Source of the DNA: Azorhizobium sp965227945
GTDB taxonomy: Bacteria > Pseudomonadota > Alphaproteobacteria > Rhizobiales > Xanthobacteraceae
Assembly: GCA_965227945.1 (NCBI GenBank)
Contig: CBDDGQ010000006.1
Location: forward strand, 1,116,001 to 1,180,000
Direction of reading: 5' to 3'
Length of the DNA stretch: 64,000 nt
The notes under the pieces were generated by a model that saw only the letters and a program-made list of their open reading frames with translations, searched no databases and had not been told where the DNA came from. Position 1 is the stretch's first letter. Every line of letters begins with the position of its first letter. Below are positions 19,090-27,850 of this stretch, piece by piece. The position numbers were made by a program, and so were the translations under genes.

Positions 19090-20169
19090 TCAGTTCAGCC
19101 GCACCACTTCCACCCGCCGGTTCTTGGCCCGGCCCTCGTCGGTACTGTTGCTGGCGGCCGGGGCCACCATGCCCACGCCGGCGCTTTTCATCCGCTCGGC
19201 CGGCACCTGGAAGCGCTTCGCCAAGGCGGCCACCACCGCCGCCGCCCGCCGCTTGGAGAGGTCGATATTGTAGTCAAAATTGCCGGCGCTATCGGTGTGG
19301 CCGACGATCACCACATTGAGGCTGGGCGTGGTCTTCAGAAGGGTCGCGATCTCCTGCAAGGTCGGATCGGACTCCGGCTTGAGATCGGCCTTGTCGGTGT
19401 CGAACAGGATGCCGTAGAGCGCCACCTTGCCAGCGCTGTCGATGCTCTTGGCCATCTCGGCGGCCTGCACCACCACCATCTTCTTTTCGCGCGCCTTGGG
19501 CTCCACCAGTTGCACCACCGCCACCGTGCGGCCGGTGAAGGCTTTGCAGAAATTGCCCCCGTCCGAGATGGTGAAGGTCTGTACCGCCAGGAAGGCGTCG
19601 CCCCCCTCCACCGGCAGGCGGCCGGAAAAATAGCGCTGGTCGGTGATGGGCGAAGTGAGTGCGCAGGCGCCGTTGGAAAAGGCGGGATCCTTCAGCATCT
19701 TCTCGGTGAAGAAGGCCATCATCAGGCTGGTGTCGCCGCCGCCGCCGGAACTGGAGCGCGTCGCCGAGCCGCCACAGCCCTCGCCTTTGCATTCGAACAG
19801 GACCTCCCCGCCAGCCTTCTGCAGCACGTCCTGATAGTTGCGCAGCACTTCCAGCGGCGAGCGGTCCGGCGGCAGGAGATAGACGATGCGGGTCAGCGCC
19901 CCTTCCACCTCCTTCGCCTGCTTGGCGGCGAAGACATTGTTGTTGTTGCTGTCGGTCTTGCCGGTGCGCTCCAGCGGGCTGAGCGGCAGGGTGAAGTCGG
20001 CATATTGCTGCCGCTCGAAGCTGACGATGAAGGCGCCCTCGTAGCGCGGCAACACCTTGGCGTCGGCAGCGCCGGGAATATCCTTGGTGGGAATGGTGGC
20101 ATCGGCGAGCGCCACCGCGCCGGTCATCAGCAGCCCGCATGCCGCGAGCCCGAACAGTTTCCAGCCCAT
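19090..20169 (-). CDS. OmpA-family envelope protein with N-terminal DUF4892-like domain
   Basis: This 359-residue exported protein has a Sec signal (GWKLFGLAACGLLMTGAVALADA). The N-terminal half (about 30-220) resembles DUF4892, with a cysteine pair in LFECKGEGCGG. The C-terminal OmpA/MotB peptidoglycan-binding domain carries NVVIVGHTDSAGNFDYN and LSKRRAAAVVAAL, ending AKNRRVEVV. It probably tethers an outer-membrane or periplasmic function to the wall. It is divergently arranged with the inhibitor gene across a 236-bp spacer. The exact partner is unknown. Confidence 0.82.
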   Translation of the reverse strand: MGWKLFGLAACGLLMTGAVALADATIPTKDIPGAADAKVLPRYEGAFIVSFERQQYADFTLPLSPLERTGKTDSNNNNVFAAKQAKEVEGALTRIVYLLPPDRSPLEVLRNYQDVLQKAGGEVLFECKGEGCGGSATRSSSGGGGDTSLMMAFFTEKMLKDPAFSNGACALTSPITDQRYFSGRLPVEGGDAFLAVQTFTISDGGNFCKAFTGRTVAVVQLVEPKAREKKMVVVQAAEMAKSIDSAGKVALYGILFDTDKADLKPESDPTLQEIATLLKTTPSLNVVIVGHTDSAGNFDYNIDLSKRRAAAVVAALAKRFQVPAERMKSAGVGMVAPAASNSTDEGRAKNRRVEVVRLN

Positions 20170-20405
20170 GGTCGTTCTCCCACCGCCCGCGCCGCCCCCG
20201 GCGGGGTCTTGTTACCGAAAGGTACGTCCGCGCGGGCCCATGGCGCAAGGCGAGACACCGGGCGGGAAAGCCTGTCAGGCCAGGGCTTTGCGCCGGCGCC
20301 CGGCGAGCCGGCAAAGCGATTGTATTTGGCCTTCCGGCATCCTGGGATAGGCTTCGGGCGACACCGTGCGCGCGCTGTCGCGGGCGACACTGAAGGAGAC
20401 TGCCG

Positions 20406-20816
20406 ATGCTCCGGCCGTTGTGCGCCGTCGCGCTGCTCATGGTCCTCGCCTGCGGCGCCAGCCAGGCGCAGGAGGTGAAGCCGCTCAATCTGGACGAGCT
20501 GGACGCCAAGGAGCTCAAGGACTTCCTCGGCCCCTGGATCATCAAGGATGAACGCGGCAAGCGTCAGTGCCGGGTGGTGCTGAAGCGGGAGACCACCATC
20601 GGCGGCATGCAGATCGACGTGGATCCCAAGTGCCAGACGGTGTTTCCGGTGATGGGCGAGATCACCGCCTGGCGGCTCATGGAGGGCTGGGAGATCCGTC
20701 TGGCGGACGCCCTGCGCAAGACGCGGGTGGCCTTCTACACCCCCGACGACACCTATGTGTCGCGCGAGGAGGTGGATGGCATCTTTTCCATCAGCCCGGC
20801 GCCGCGGAAGAAATAG
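20406..20816 (+). CDS. AprI/Inh-family metalloprotease-inhibitor-like protein
   Basis: This 136-residue secreted protein has a signal peptide (LRPLCAVALLMVLACGASQA). The mature part shows the Inh pattern: GPWIIKDERGKRQCRVVL, a second Cys in DPKCQTVFPVMGE, then ITAWRLMEGWEIRLAD and a late REEVDGIFSI. The two cysteines would form the family's disulfide. Inh proteins plug serralysin-type zinc proteases in the periplasm, but no such protease gene is present nearby. It could guard against an imported or unlinked protease, or have been recruited as a lipocalin-like binder. It is followed by a repeat-rich spacer. Confidence 0.75.
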   Translation: MLRPLCAVALLMVLACGASQAQEVKPLNLDELDAKELKDFLGPWIIKDERGKRQCRVVLKRETTIGGMQIDVDPKCQTVFPVMGEITAWRLMEGWEIRLADALRKTRVAFYTPDDTYVSREEVDGIFSISPAPRKK

Positions 20817-20880
20817 CGCGCGCCGTTCGGGCGCTTCAGGAGGGCATCGGGAGAGACAGAGGGGGCGGGCGCGTCACGGC

Positions 20881-20930
20881 GGCCGTTTCACCCCCCTCCC
20901 CAGCCCTCCCCCGCAAGGGGGGAGGGGGTT
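20881..20930 (+). repeat. REP-like palindromic element, copy A
   Basis: It begins GGCCGTTTCACCCCCC and contains a hairpin, CCTCCCCC-GCAA-GGGGGGAGG. This arrangement matches the intergenic REP-type elements common in proteobacterial genomes. The same element lies in opposite orientation 79 bp downstream. Confidence 0.7.
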
Positions 20931-21009
20931 CGGGTGCGCGGGCGGCGCAGGCGCGCCATTCAAGTTTGGGAGCCGCCGCTCAGCGAAACCGACGACCCAA
21001 GCGGTCGGG

Positions 21010-21057
21010 AAACCCTCCCCCCTTGCGGGGGAGGGAAGGGTGGGGGGTGAAACGGCC
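21010..21057 (-). repeat. REP-like palindromic element, copy B (inverted)
   Basis: The reverse complement of this stretch starts GGCCGTTTCACCCCCC and repeats copy A with few changes, including the CCCTCCCCCGCAAGGGGGGA core. The pair faces outward around a 79-bp centre and could fold into a large cruciform, like a bacterial interspersed mosaic element. Confidence 0.7.
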
Positions 21058-21107
21058 GGGGCCAAGCGACCGGCCCCTGCCCCCAGACCTCGGCGCAGCG
21101 ACCGTCA

Positions 21108-21154
21108 GAGCGTTTCCGAGCGAAGTGGAGCCCAGTTCGCGTGAAGAAAACGCG
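21108..21154 (+). repeat. Dispersed Hyphomicrobiales-type repeat, copy 1
   Basis: It contains GAGCGTTTCCGAGCGAAGTG and continues with GTTCGCGTGAAGAAAACGC, a partly palindromic intergenic repeat known widely in Rhizobiales-type genomes. A second, better-preserved copy lies at 63816-63855. It may act as a transcript end signal or mobile palindrome. Confidence 0.65.
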
Positions 21155-21206
21155 GAAAAACAAATAGATAGAGTTTTTTCCCAATTCGAAGAAACGGGGA
21201 AATGCC

Positions 21207-22292
21207 TCAGCGCAGCTTCAGCGTGGCGAGACCGAGCAGGGCCAGCACCACGGCGACGATCCAGAAGCGGATCACCACCTGGGATTCCGTCCAGCCCAAC
21301 TGCTCGAAATGATGGTGGATGGGTGCCATCTTGAACACCCGTTTGCCGGTGAGGCGGAACGAGATCACCTGCACGATCACCGACACCGCCTCCAGCACGA
21401 ACAGGCCGCCGATCACCGCCAGGACGATCTCGTGCTTGGTGGCCACCGCAATGGTGCCGAGCAGGCCGCCCAGCGCCAGCGAGCCGGTGTCGCCCATGAA
21501 GATCTGCGCCGGAGGCGCGTTGAACCACAGGAAGCCGAGACCGGCGCCGATGATGGCGCCGCAGATCACCGCCAGTTCGCCCACGCCGGCCACATAATGG
21601 ATCTGCAGATAGTCCGCGAACACCACGTTGCCGGACAGGTACGAGATCACGCCGAACGAGCCGGCGGCGATCATCACCGGCACGATGGCGAGGCCGTCCA
21701 GGCCGTCGGTGAGGTTCACCGCATTGCCGGCGGCGACGATCACGAAGGCGCCGAACACCACGAAGAACCAGCCCAGATCCAGCAGCAAATCCTTGAAGAA
21801 GGGGAAGGAGACCGAGCTGGACAGCCCGACCTTGCCCGCATTGAGGATCAGCACCACCGCGATGCCGGCGATCACCGCCTCGATGGCGAGGCGCGCCCGG
21901 CCGGAGAAGCCTGCATGGCTCTGGCGGGTGACCTTCAGGTAGTCGTCATAGAAGCCGATCAGGCCGAAGCCCGTGGTGACGAACAGCACCACCCACACAT
22001 AGATGTTGGACAGGTTCGCCCACAACAGGGTCGCCACCATCAGCCCGGAGAAGATCATCAGCCCGCCCATGGTGGGCGTGCCCTTCTTGGTCAGCAGATG
22101 GGATTGGGGGCCATCGGCGCGGATCGGCTGCCCCTTGCCCTGCTTCAGGCGCAAGGTGGAGATGATCGCCGGCCCGAACAGAAACACGAACAGCACCGCG
22201 GTGACGATGGCGCCGCCGGTGCGAAACGTGATGTAGCGGAACACATTGACGGCGGGAAACGAGCCTTGAAGCTGCGCGAGCCACTGGAGCAT
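21207..22292 (-). CDS. mraY: Phospho-N-acetylmuramoyl-pentapeptide transferase (MraY)
   Basis: This 361-residue inner-membrane enzyme transfers phospho-MurNAc-pentapeptide to undecaprenyl phosphate, making lipid I. It has about ten membrane spans and the catalytic motifs GFYDDYLKV, NLTDGLDGLA and PIHHHFEQLGW. Length is normal. It sits 3 bp after murF and is the last dcw gene present; murD, ftsW and murG, which normally follow, are missing. Immediately downstream are palindromic repeats. Confidence 0.96.
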   Translation of the reverse strand: MLQWLAQLQGSFPAVNVFRYITFRTGGAIVTAVLFVFLFGPAIISTLRLKQGKGQPIRADGPQSHLLTKKGTPTMGGLMIFSGLMVATLLWANLSNIYVWVVLFVTTGFGLIGFYDDYLKVTRQSHAGFSGRARLAIEAVIAGIAVVLILNAGKVGLSSSVSFPFFKDLLLDLGWFFVVFGAFVIVAAGNAVNLTDGLDGLAIVPVMIAAGSFGVISYLSGNVVFADYLQIHYVAGVGELAVICGAIIGAGLGFLWFNAPPAQIFMGDTGSLALGGLLGTIAVATKHEIVLAVIGGLFVLEAVSVIVQVISFRLTGKRVFKMAPIHHHFEQLGWTESQVVIRFWIVAVVLALLGLATLKLR

Positions 22293-22295
22293 AAT

Positions 22296-23726
22296 CTATC
22301 CTTCGAGCAGCGCGTCGCCGGACACCCGGAAGCGGTCGGCGAGCGACTTCACCAGCGGGCCCATGCGGCTGCCGTTGGAGCCCTTCACCATCACGGTGTC
22401 GCCGGCCCGGATGGCGGCGGAAATCATCGGTTCGAGATGGGAGGCATGCACCGCATAGCCCCCGCGCATCTCGGAGGGCAGCGCATGCCACAGCGCATGC
22501 ATCAGCGGGCCGGAGCAGAACACCCGGTCGATCCGCGCGGCGATCAGCGCCTCGGCCAGATCGCGGTGGTGCATCTCGCCCTCGGTGCCCAGTTCCAGCA
22601 TGTCGCCGAGCACCGCGATGCGGCGGCCGCGCGGCCCCACCGGGGTGCGGGAGAGCACGTCGATGGCCGCGCGCATGGAGGCGGGATTGGCGTTGTAGCT
22701 TTCGTCCAGCAGCGTCGCCGAGCCCCCGGCCAAGGCCAGGTCCAACGGCACGCCCCGTCCCGGCGGCGGATGCAGGCGGGCCAGCGCCAGGGCCGCGAGG
22801 GCCAGATCCGCCCCCAGCAGATGCACGGCGGCCAGCACCGCCAGCACATTCTGCACGATGTGGCGGCCGGGCATGCCGATCTTCAAGGTGACCGGCGTGC
22901 CCATCACGTCGGCCACCAGCACCGAGCAGCGCGGGTGCAGCGCCACATCCACCAGCCGCACGTCGCTGGCGGGATCGGCGCCGAAGGTCACGATGCGGTC
23001 GACGCCCTTTGCCGCCGCACTGGCGGCCAGGCGCTCGAACTGGCCGTTGTCGCGATTGAGCACGGCGGTGCCGCCCGGCTCCAGGCCATCGAAGATCTCC
23101 GACTTGGCATCGGCGATCTCCTCGATGCCGGAGAACTGGGCGATATGAACCGGCTCCACCGTGGTGATGATCGCCACCTGCGGGCGCACCAGGCGCACCA
23201 GCGGGGTGATCTCGCCGGGATGGTTCATGCCGATCTCGAACACCCCGAAGCGCGCCTCGCGCGCCATGCGGGCCAGCGACAGCGGCACGCCCCAATGATT
23301 GTTGTAGGAGGCCGCCGAGGCGTGGGTCTCCCCCTCCGCCGACAGAGCGAGGCGCAGCGCCTCCTTGGTGGTGGTCTTGCCCACCGAGCCGGTGACGGCG
23401 ACGATCCCCGCCGCGCTGCGGGCGCGGGCGGCGCGGGCGAGATCGGTCAAGGCGGCCAGCACGTCGGGCACCACCAGCAGGGGGCTCTCCGGCAGATCGC
23501 CCGCCCGGTCGGCGGCCACCACCGCCACCGCGGCGCCGGCGGCAAAGGCGCGGGCCACATAGGCATGGCCGTCGCTGTTTTCGCCGGTGATGGCGAAGAA
23601 GGCATCGCCCGGAACCAGGGTGCGGGTGTCGATGGAGATGCCGGTGACCGGGGTCAGATCCCCCCGGGCGGTCCCACCGGTGGCGGCCACCATCTCGGCC
23701 GGTGTGAACAGTATGTGCGCGGTCAT
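22296..23726 (-). CDS. murF: UDP-MurNAc-tripeptide:D-Ala-D-Ala ligase (MurF)
   Basis: This 476-residue cytoplasmic Mur ligase adds D-Ala-D-Ala to UDP-MurNAc-tripeptide. The ATP-binding P-loop is VTGSVGKTTTKEAL, the central-domain block is GMNHPGEI, and the C-terminal domain starts around DESYNANPASM. Four-base overlap with murE, and a 3-bp gap to mraY, show tight operon coupling. Length and motifs are standard. Confidence 0.95.
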   Translation of the reverse strand: MTAHILFTPAEMVAATGGTARGDLTPVTGISIDTRTLVPGDAFFAITGENSDGHAYVARAFAAGAAVAVVAADRAGDLPESPLLVVPDVLAALTDLARAARARSAAGIVAVTGSVGKTTTKEALRLALSAEGETHASAASYNNHWGVPLSLARMAREARFGVFEIGMNHPGEITPLVRLVRPQVAIITTVEPVHIAQFSGIEEIADAKSEIFDGLEPGGTAVLNRDNGQFERLAASAAAKGVDRIVTFGADPASDVRLVDVALHPRCSVLVADVMGTPVTLKIGMPGRHIVQNVLAVLAAVHLLGADLALAALALARLHPPPGRGVPLDLALAGGSATLLDESYNANPASMRAAIDVLSRTPVGPRGRRIAVLGDMLELGTEGEMHHRDLAEALIAARIDRVFCSGPLMHALWHALPSEMRGGYAVHASHLEPMISAAIRAGDTVMVKGSNGSRMGPLVKSLADRFRVSGDALLEG

Positions 23727-25168
23727 GCTCCCACCTCCCCCAGGGCGGCGAGAACAGCCGCAGTGTCCGAAAACGGATGTGTCCGGTCGCCTATGATTTG
23801 GCCGGTTTCGTGACCTTTGCCGGCAACCACCAGAACATCCCCAGCTTGAAGCATCATGACAGCGGTCTTGATCGCCACGTCCCGCGCCCCGATCTCCCGC
23901 GCGCCGGGAGCGGCGGCGAGGATCTCGGCGCGGATGACGGCGGGATCTTCGCTGCGCGGATTGTCGTCGGTGACGATCACCACATCGGCCTTCTCCGCCG
24001 CAATAGCGCCCATGAGCGGGCGCTTGCCGCGGTCGCGGTCGCCGCCGCAGCCGAACACCACAATCAGTCGACCGGCCGTCGCCGCCCGCAAGGTATCCAG
24101 CACGGTCGCCAGCGCCTCGGGCTTGTGGGCGTAATCCACGAACACCGGCCGGGCGGGATCGGTGCCGATGCGCTCCAGCCGTCCCGGCACGCCGATGAGA
24201 TGCGGCAGGGCGGCCAGCGCGTCGCCGAGCGGCACCCCGCCAGCGGCCGCCAGCGCCGCCGCCAGCAGCGCATTGTCGGCCTGGAAGCGGCCCACCAGCG
24301 GCAGCCGGATGTCCGGCCGGTCGGCAAAGCAGAGGCGCTGGGCGGGGCCTTCCGGGCGGATGTCCGTCACCTTCAGCGCGCCGTCCGGTCCGATGGGAAA
24401 GGTGGGCAGCCCGCGGGTGAAGGCATAGGCCAAAGTGGTGGCGCCAACGGGCGCATCAAGGGCTGCCACGGCCGGCGCCTCGGGCGGCAGCAGCTCGGTG
24501 AACAGCCGCAACTTGGCGTGATAATAGGCCGCCACCGTGGGGTGGTAGTCCAGATGGTCGCGGCCCAGATTTGTGAAGCCGCCGGCCGCCAGCCGCACCC
24601 CGTCCAGCCGCCGCTGGTCGAGCCCGTGCGAGGACGCCTCCAGCGCCATGTGGGTCACGCCCGCACCGGCCAGCCGGTCCAGGGTGGCGTGCAGGTCCAC
24701 CGGATCCGGCGAGGTGAGGCCGCCATAGGCCGCCTCCCCCGGCGCGATGAGCCCGAGGGTGCCCAGATAAGCCGCCTGGAAGCCCAGATGGCTCCAGATC
24801 TGGCGCACGAAATCCGCCACCGAGGTCTTTCCGGCGGTGCCGGTGACCGCCACCACGGTCTGCGGCTGGCGCGGGTGCAGGCGCGCTGCGGCCAAGGCCA
24901 GCGAGCGGCGCACGTCCAGGGAAAAGAACAGCGGCACGGTGAGCGCGGGCGGGGTGCCGGTGGGCTCCATCAGCACCGCGCCGGCGCCCTTGGCCAGGGC
25001 ATCGGCCACGAAGCGCGCGCCGTCCGCGTGGGTGCCGGGGATCGCGACGAACAGCGTTCCGGGCGTCACCTTGCGGCTGTCGCTGGTGAGGCCGGACACG
25101 GGCAGGCTTGCGGCATCGCCCGTCACCTGGCGGGCATGGCCGGAAAGCAGAAAATGCAGGTCCGCCAT
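23723..25168 (-). CDS. murE: UDP-MurNAc-L-Ala-D-Glu:meso-diaminopimelate ligase (MurE)
   Basis: The protein has 481 residues from the ATG at 25168, which has GAGAAGG upstream; an extra 13 codons in frame are not needed. P-loop AVTGTAGKTSVADF gives ATP binding. The DNPR motif in VTDDNPRSEDP marks specificity for meso-diaminopimelate, as in Gram-negative walls. It overlaps murF by four bases. A 98-bp spacer without a gene separates it from ftsI. Confidence 0.94.
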   Translation of the reverse strand: MADLHFLLSGHARQVTGDAASLPVSGLTSDSRKVTPGTLFVAIPGTHADGARFVADALAKGAGAVLMEPTGTPPALTVPLFFSLDVRRSLALAAARLHPRQPQTVVAVTGTAGKTSVADFVRQIWSHLGFQAAYLGTLGLIAPGEAAYGGLTSPDPVDLHATLDRLAGAGVTHMALEASSHGLDQRRLDGVRLAAGGFTNLGRDHLDYHPTVAAYYHAKLRLFTELLPPEAPAVAALDAPVGATTLAYAFTRGLPTFPIGPDGALKVTDIRPEGPAQRLCFADRPDIRLPLVGRFQADNALLAAALAAAGGVPLGDALAALPHLIGVPGRLERIGTDPARPVFVDYAHKPEALATVLDTLRAATAGRLIVVFGCGGDRDRGKRPLMGAIAAEKADVVIVTDDNPRSEDPAVIRAEILAAAPGAREIGARDVAIKTAVMMLQAGDVLVVAGKGHETGQIIGDRTHPFSDTAAVLAALGEVGA

Positions 25169-25266
25169 CAATGCCTTCTCATGCGTGGGCGTCGCGGCAC
25201 GCGCCACCCAGGATCAGGTCGCCGCGGCCGGCGACCGGGATGGATCGCGCCTGCGGCACGCTCCGC

Positions 25267-27192
25267 TTACTGCCGCTCGGCCACCTTCTGCTGGAACGTG
25301 CGCAGCATCTGGTCGGCGGTGGGCAGGGTCTCGCGCGGCGCCACGTTCAGCATGGGCGCGATGCGCTCGACGATCTTGCCGGCGGTGGGCGCCGCGTTCC
25401 AGCCGGAGGTGGCATAGCCATAGGTGCCCGGCACCGCCTGCGGCTCGTCGAGCATCACCAGAACCAGATATTGCGGCTTATCCATGGGGAAGATAGCGGT
25501 GAACGAGGTCAGCAACTTGGTCTTGGAATAGCGCCCGTCCACCACCTTCTCGGCGGTGCCGGTCTTGGCGCCCACCAGATAGCCCGGCACGTTGGCCGCC
25601 TTGCCGGAGCCCTTCTCCACATTGAGGCGCAGCAGATAGCGCATCTTGTCGGAGGTTTCCGGCTTCAGCACGCGGGTGGCCACCTGCATGGCGTCCTCCT
25701 CGCTGCGCTTCAGGAAGGTGGGCGGAATGAGAAAGCCGCCATTGACCATGGAATTGACCGCCATCACCGCCTGCAGCGGCGCCACCGCGATGCCGTGGCC
25801 GAAGGCGATCGTCGCGGTGCTCACCTCGCTCCAGTGACGCGGCACAATGGGCTCGGCGCTCTCCGGCAGCTCGGTGCGCAGGCGGTCCAATTGGCCCATC
25901 TTCTTCAGGAACGCCTTGTGCGCCTCCACCCCGAGGCTCAGCACCATCTTGGCCGTGCCCACGTTGGACGACACCAGATAGATCTCCGGCACCGTCAGCA
26001 CGCGGTTTTCGGCGTGGAAATCGTGGATGGCGAAGCGCCCGAAGGACAGCGCACCGCGGGCGTCGAAGGAACTGCTGAGGTTGATCTTGCCGGAATCCAG
26101 CGCCATGGCGAAGGACAGCGACTTGAAGGTGGAGCCCATCTCGAACACGCCGGTGGTGAGCCGGTTGAGATGGGCATTGTCGCGGGGATCGCCCGGCAGG
26201 TTGGGGTCGAAGTCCGGCAGCGACACCATGGAGACGATCTCGCCGGTGCGCACATTGGTGACCACGCCCATGGCCGCCTTGGCCTTGAACTTGTCCTTGG
26301 CCTTGAACAATTCGTCGCGCACCGCGTGCTGCACCCGCGCGTCCATGGACAGGGCCACCGGCTCCTGCTGGCGATCGGTGGCAAAGCCGGCCATGTGCAG
26401 TTCCGCCAGGCCCCGCCCGTCGACATATTTCTCCAGGCCGGCGATGCCCTGGTTGTCGATGTTCACATTGCCCAGCACGTGGGAGAAGGTGGGGCCGTCC
26501 GGATAGATGCGGCGGTTCTCGCGCACGAAGCCGATGCCGGGGAAGCCCAGGCGATAGATCGCTTTCTGCTGCGCCGGGGTGATCTCCCGCTTCAGCCAGG
26601 CAAAGCCCTTCTTGGAATTCAGACGGGCGCGCACTTCGGCCACGTCGAGATCCGGCAGCACCTTCAGCAGGCCTTCCAACGTCTCGTCCGGATCGATCAG
26701 GCGCTTGGGCTCGGCGAACAGCGAGGGCGACTTCACGTCGATGGCCAGCACGTCGCCATTGCGATCCACGATGTCCGGCCGCGCCGAGGCCACCGCCTCC
26801 GAGCCGCCGCCGCGCACGCCGTTGGGATCGGAGGTCAGCGCCAGGATCACCAGCCGGCCGCCGATGGCCACGAACACCAAAGAGAAGCCGAGAATGAGGA
26901 ACTTCAGGCGCGCCCGCGCCACCGTCTCCTGGTCCACCCGGTCGAGGCCGAACAGGCCGCGGAAGATGAAGATGGAGGCGCGATAGCTGAACACCACCAG
27001 GCCCACGATGCGCATCACGAACCAGCGGCAGATCCGGTAGATGCGCAGCACGATCCAGCGCAGGATGCCGAAGATGGCGCGACCGATGGCCGAGACCACG
27101 CGCCAGATCAGCATCAGGAAGAAGCGGCCGACGGCGGTGACGCCGCGCAGCAGGAGGCGGCCGGCCGTGGCGAGGGGGGCGGGGACGGTCAT
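25267..27192 (-). CDS. ftsI: Septal transpeptidase FtsI (PBP3) with unusual N-terminal extension
   Basis: The protein has 641 residues from the ATG at 27192. Class B penicillin-binding motifs are present: SxxK as STFK around Ser354, SxN as SSN near residue 408, and KTG in GAKTGTAEK near residue 543. The usual single membrane anchor lies at about 97-118 (LKFLILGFSLVFVAIGGRL). Before it comes a peculiar stretch, about residues 12-88, alternating arginines with hydrophobic and aromatic residues (GRFFLMLIWRVV, FGILRWIVLRIYRICRW), absent from well-studied FtsI proteins. The longer frame from 27456 is only a proline/arginine-rich shadow of ftsL. The enzyme crosslinks septal peptidoglycan with FtsW and FtsL. 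Confidence 0.92.
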   Translation of the reverse strand: MTVPAPLATAGRLLLRGVTAVGRFFLMLIWRVVSAIGRAIFGILRWIVLRIYRICRWFVMRIVGLVVFSYRASIFIFRGLFGLDRVDQETVARARLKFLILGFSLVFVAIGGRLVILALTSDPNGVRGGGSEAVASARPDIVDRNGDVLAIDVKSPSLFAEPKRLIDPDETLEGLLKVLPDLDVAEVRARLNSKKGFAWLKREITPAQQKAIYRLGFPGIGFVRENRRIYPDGPTFSHVLGNVNIDNQGIAGLEKYVDGRGLAELHMAGFATDRQQEPVALSMDARVQHAVRDELFKAKDKFKAKAAMGVVTNVRTGEIVSMVSLPDFDPNLPGDPRDNAHLNRLTTGVFEMGSTFKSLSFAMALDSGKINLSSSFDARGALSFGRFAIHDFHAENRVLTVPEIYLVSSNVGTAKMVLSLGVEAHKAFLKKMGQLDRLRTELPESAEPIVPRHWSEVSTATIAFGHGIAVAPLQAVMAVNSMVNGGFLIPPTFLKRSEEDAMQVATRVLKPETSDKMRYLLRLNVEKGSGKAANVPGYLVGAKTGTAEKVVDGRYSKTKLLTSFTAIFPMDKPQYLVLVMLDEPQAVPGTYGYATSGWNAAPTAGKIVERIAPMLNVAPRETLPTADQMLRTFQQKVAERQ

Positions 27193-27205
27193 CTGGCGGG
27201 CCTCG

Positions 27206-27850
27206 TCAGTGCGTGCTGCCGGGCAACATCCCCGGCGGCAGGAGGGCGCCCAAGGCGGCGAACGGATTGAAGGGCGCGGCCGGCGGCGGCGCGGCGGGGG
27301 CGGCCTGGGGCGGGGCGCCGGGGTAAATGCCGGAGGACGCGGCAGGCGCGGCCGTGCGGGATGCCACCGGCGTGCCAGTGCGCTCCTTCGGCACGGGCTT
27401 GGACACGGGCGCGTTGGGATTGCGCAAGGCGGAAGCGGCGGGCGGACCGGACGCACCGGCGCCGGTGGTCGACGGGCTGCGATCAGCGGGGGCGGACTTG
27501 CTCACGGTGGAGGTGACCAGCGGGGCGTCCACCAGGGCTTCGATCATGCCGCCGATGCCGTCGCCGCTGGCGGACGGCTTCTCGGGGAGATCGTCGAGCG
27601 TGGAGACATTGTCGGCGCTGAGGGGCTGCAAATCGAGGTGACGCTGCACCAGGCCCTGCACATAGAGCGGCGAGGTGCGGCGTGCCCACTCCGCCCGCAT
27701 GACGGCGATGGCATCGCGCTCGGCGCGGATCGCGGAGCGCAGGTGGGCCAGGCGTTCCGCCTCGGCGGTGGAGGCGTACTTCACCTGGTAAACCACCGCA
27801 GCGGTCGCGAGCAGCGCCAGAACCATCAACAGGTTGGCGATGCGGAACAT
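27206..27850 (-). CDS. ftsL: Cell division protein FtsL with long Pro/Ala-rich C-terminus
   Basis: This 214-residue protein has a short N-terminus, one membrane span (NLLMVLALLATAAVVYQVK), and a coiled-coil periplasmic segment (AEAERLAHLRSAIRAERDAI). Position between rsmH and ftsI is diagnostic, since FtsL has little sequence conservation. Typical FtsL has about 120 residues; here an extra ~100-residue Pro/Ala/Ser-rich tail is present (KSAPADRSPS, PPQAAPAAPPPAAP). It should form the FtsQLB complex and activate FtsWI. Its start shares one base with the rsmH stop. Confidence 0.85.
   Translation of the reverse strand: MFRIANLLMVLALLATAAVVYQVKYASTAEAERLAHLRSAIRAERDAIAVMRAEWARRTSPLYVQGLVQRHLDLQPLSADNVSTLDDLPEKPSASGDGIGGMIEALVDAPLVTSTVSKSAPADRSPSTTGAGASGPPAASALRNPNAPVSKPVPKERTGTPVASRTAAPAASSGIYPGAPPQAAPAAPPPAAPFNPFAALGALLPPGMLPGSTH

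Larger units (their letters stand above)
20817..21206. other. Repeat-rich spacer between the inhibitor gene and mraY
   Basis: No gene is supported here. The spacer holds an inverted pair of pyrimidine/purine-rich palindromic elements (20881-20930 and 21010-21057) and one copy of the dispersed GAGCGAAGTGGA repeat (21108-21154), followed by an AT-rich tail. Frames running through it are arginine/proline-rich and inconsistent. Confidence 0.6.

Noticed and set aside
21309..23813. An 834-codon plus-strand frame across mraY and murF
   Set aside because: It is antisense to two well-supported genes; the composition (His/Ala/Gly/Gln-rich) is the usual artefact of GC-rich antisense frames.
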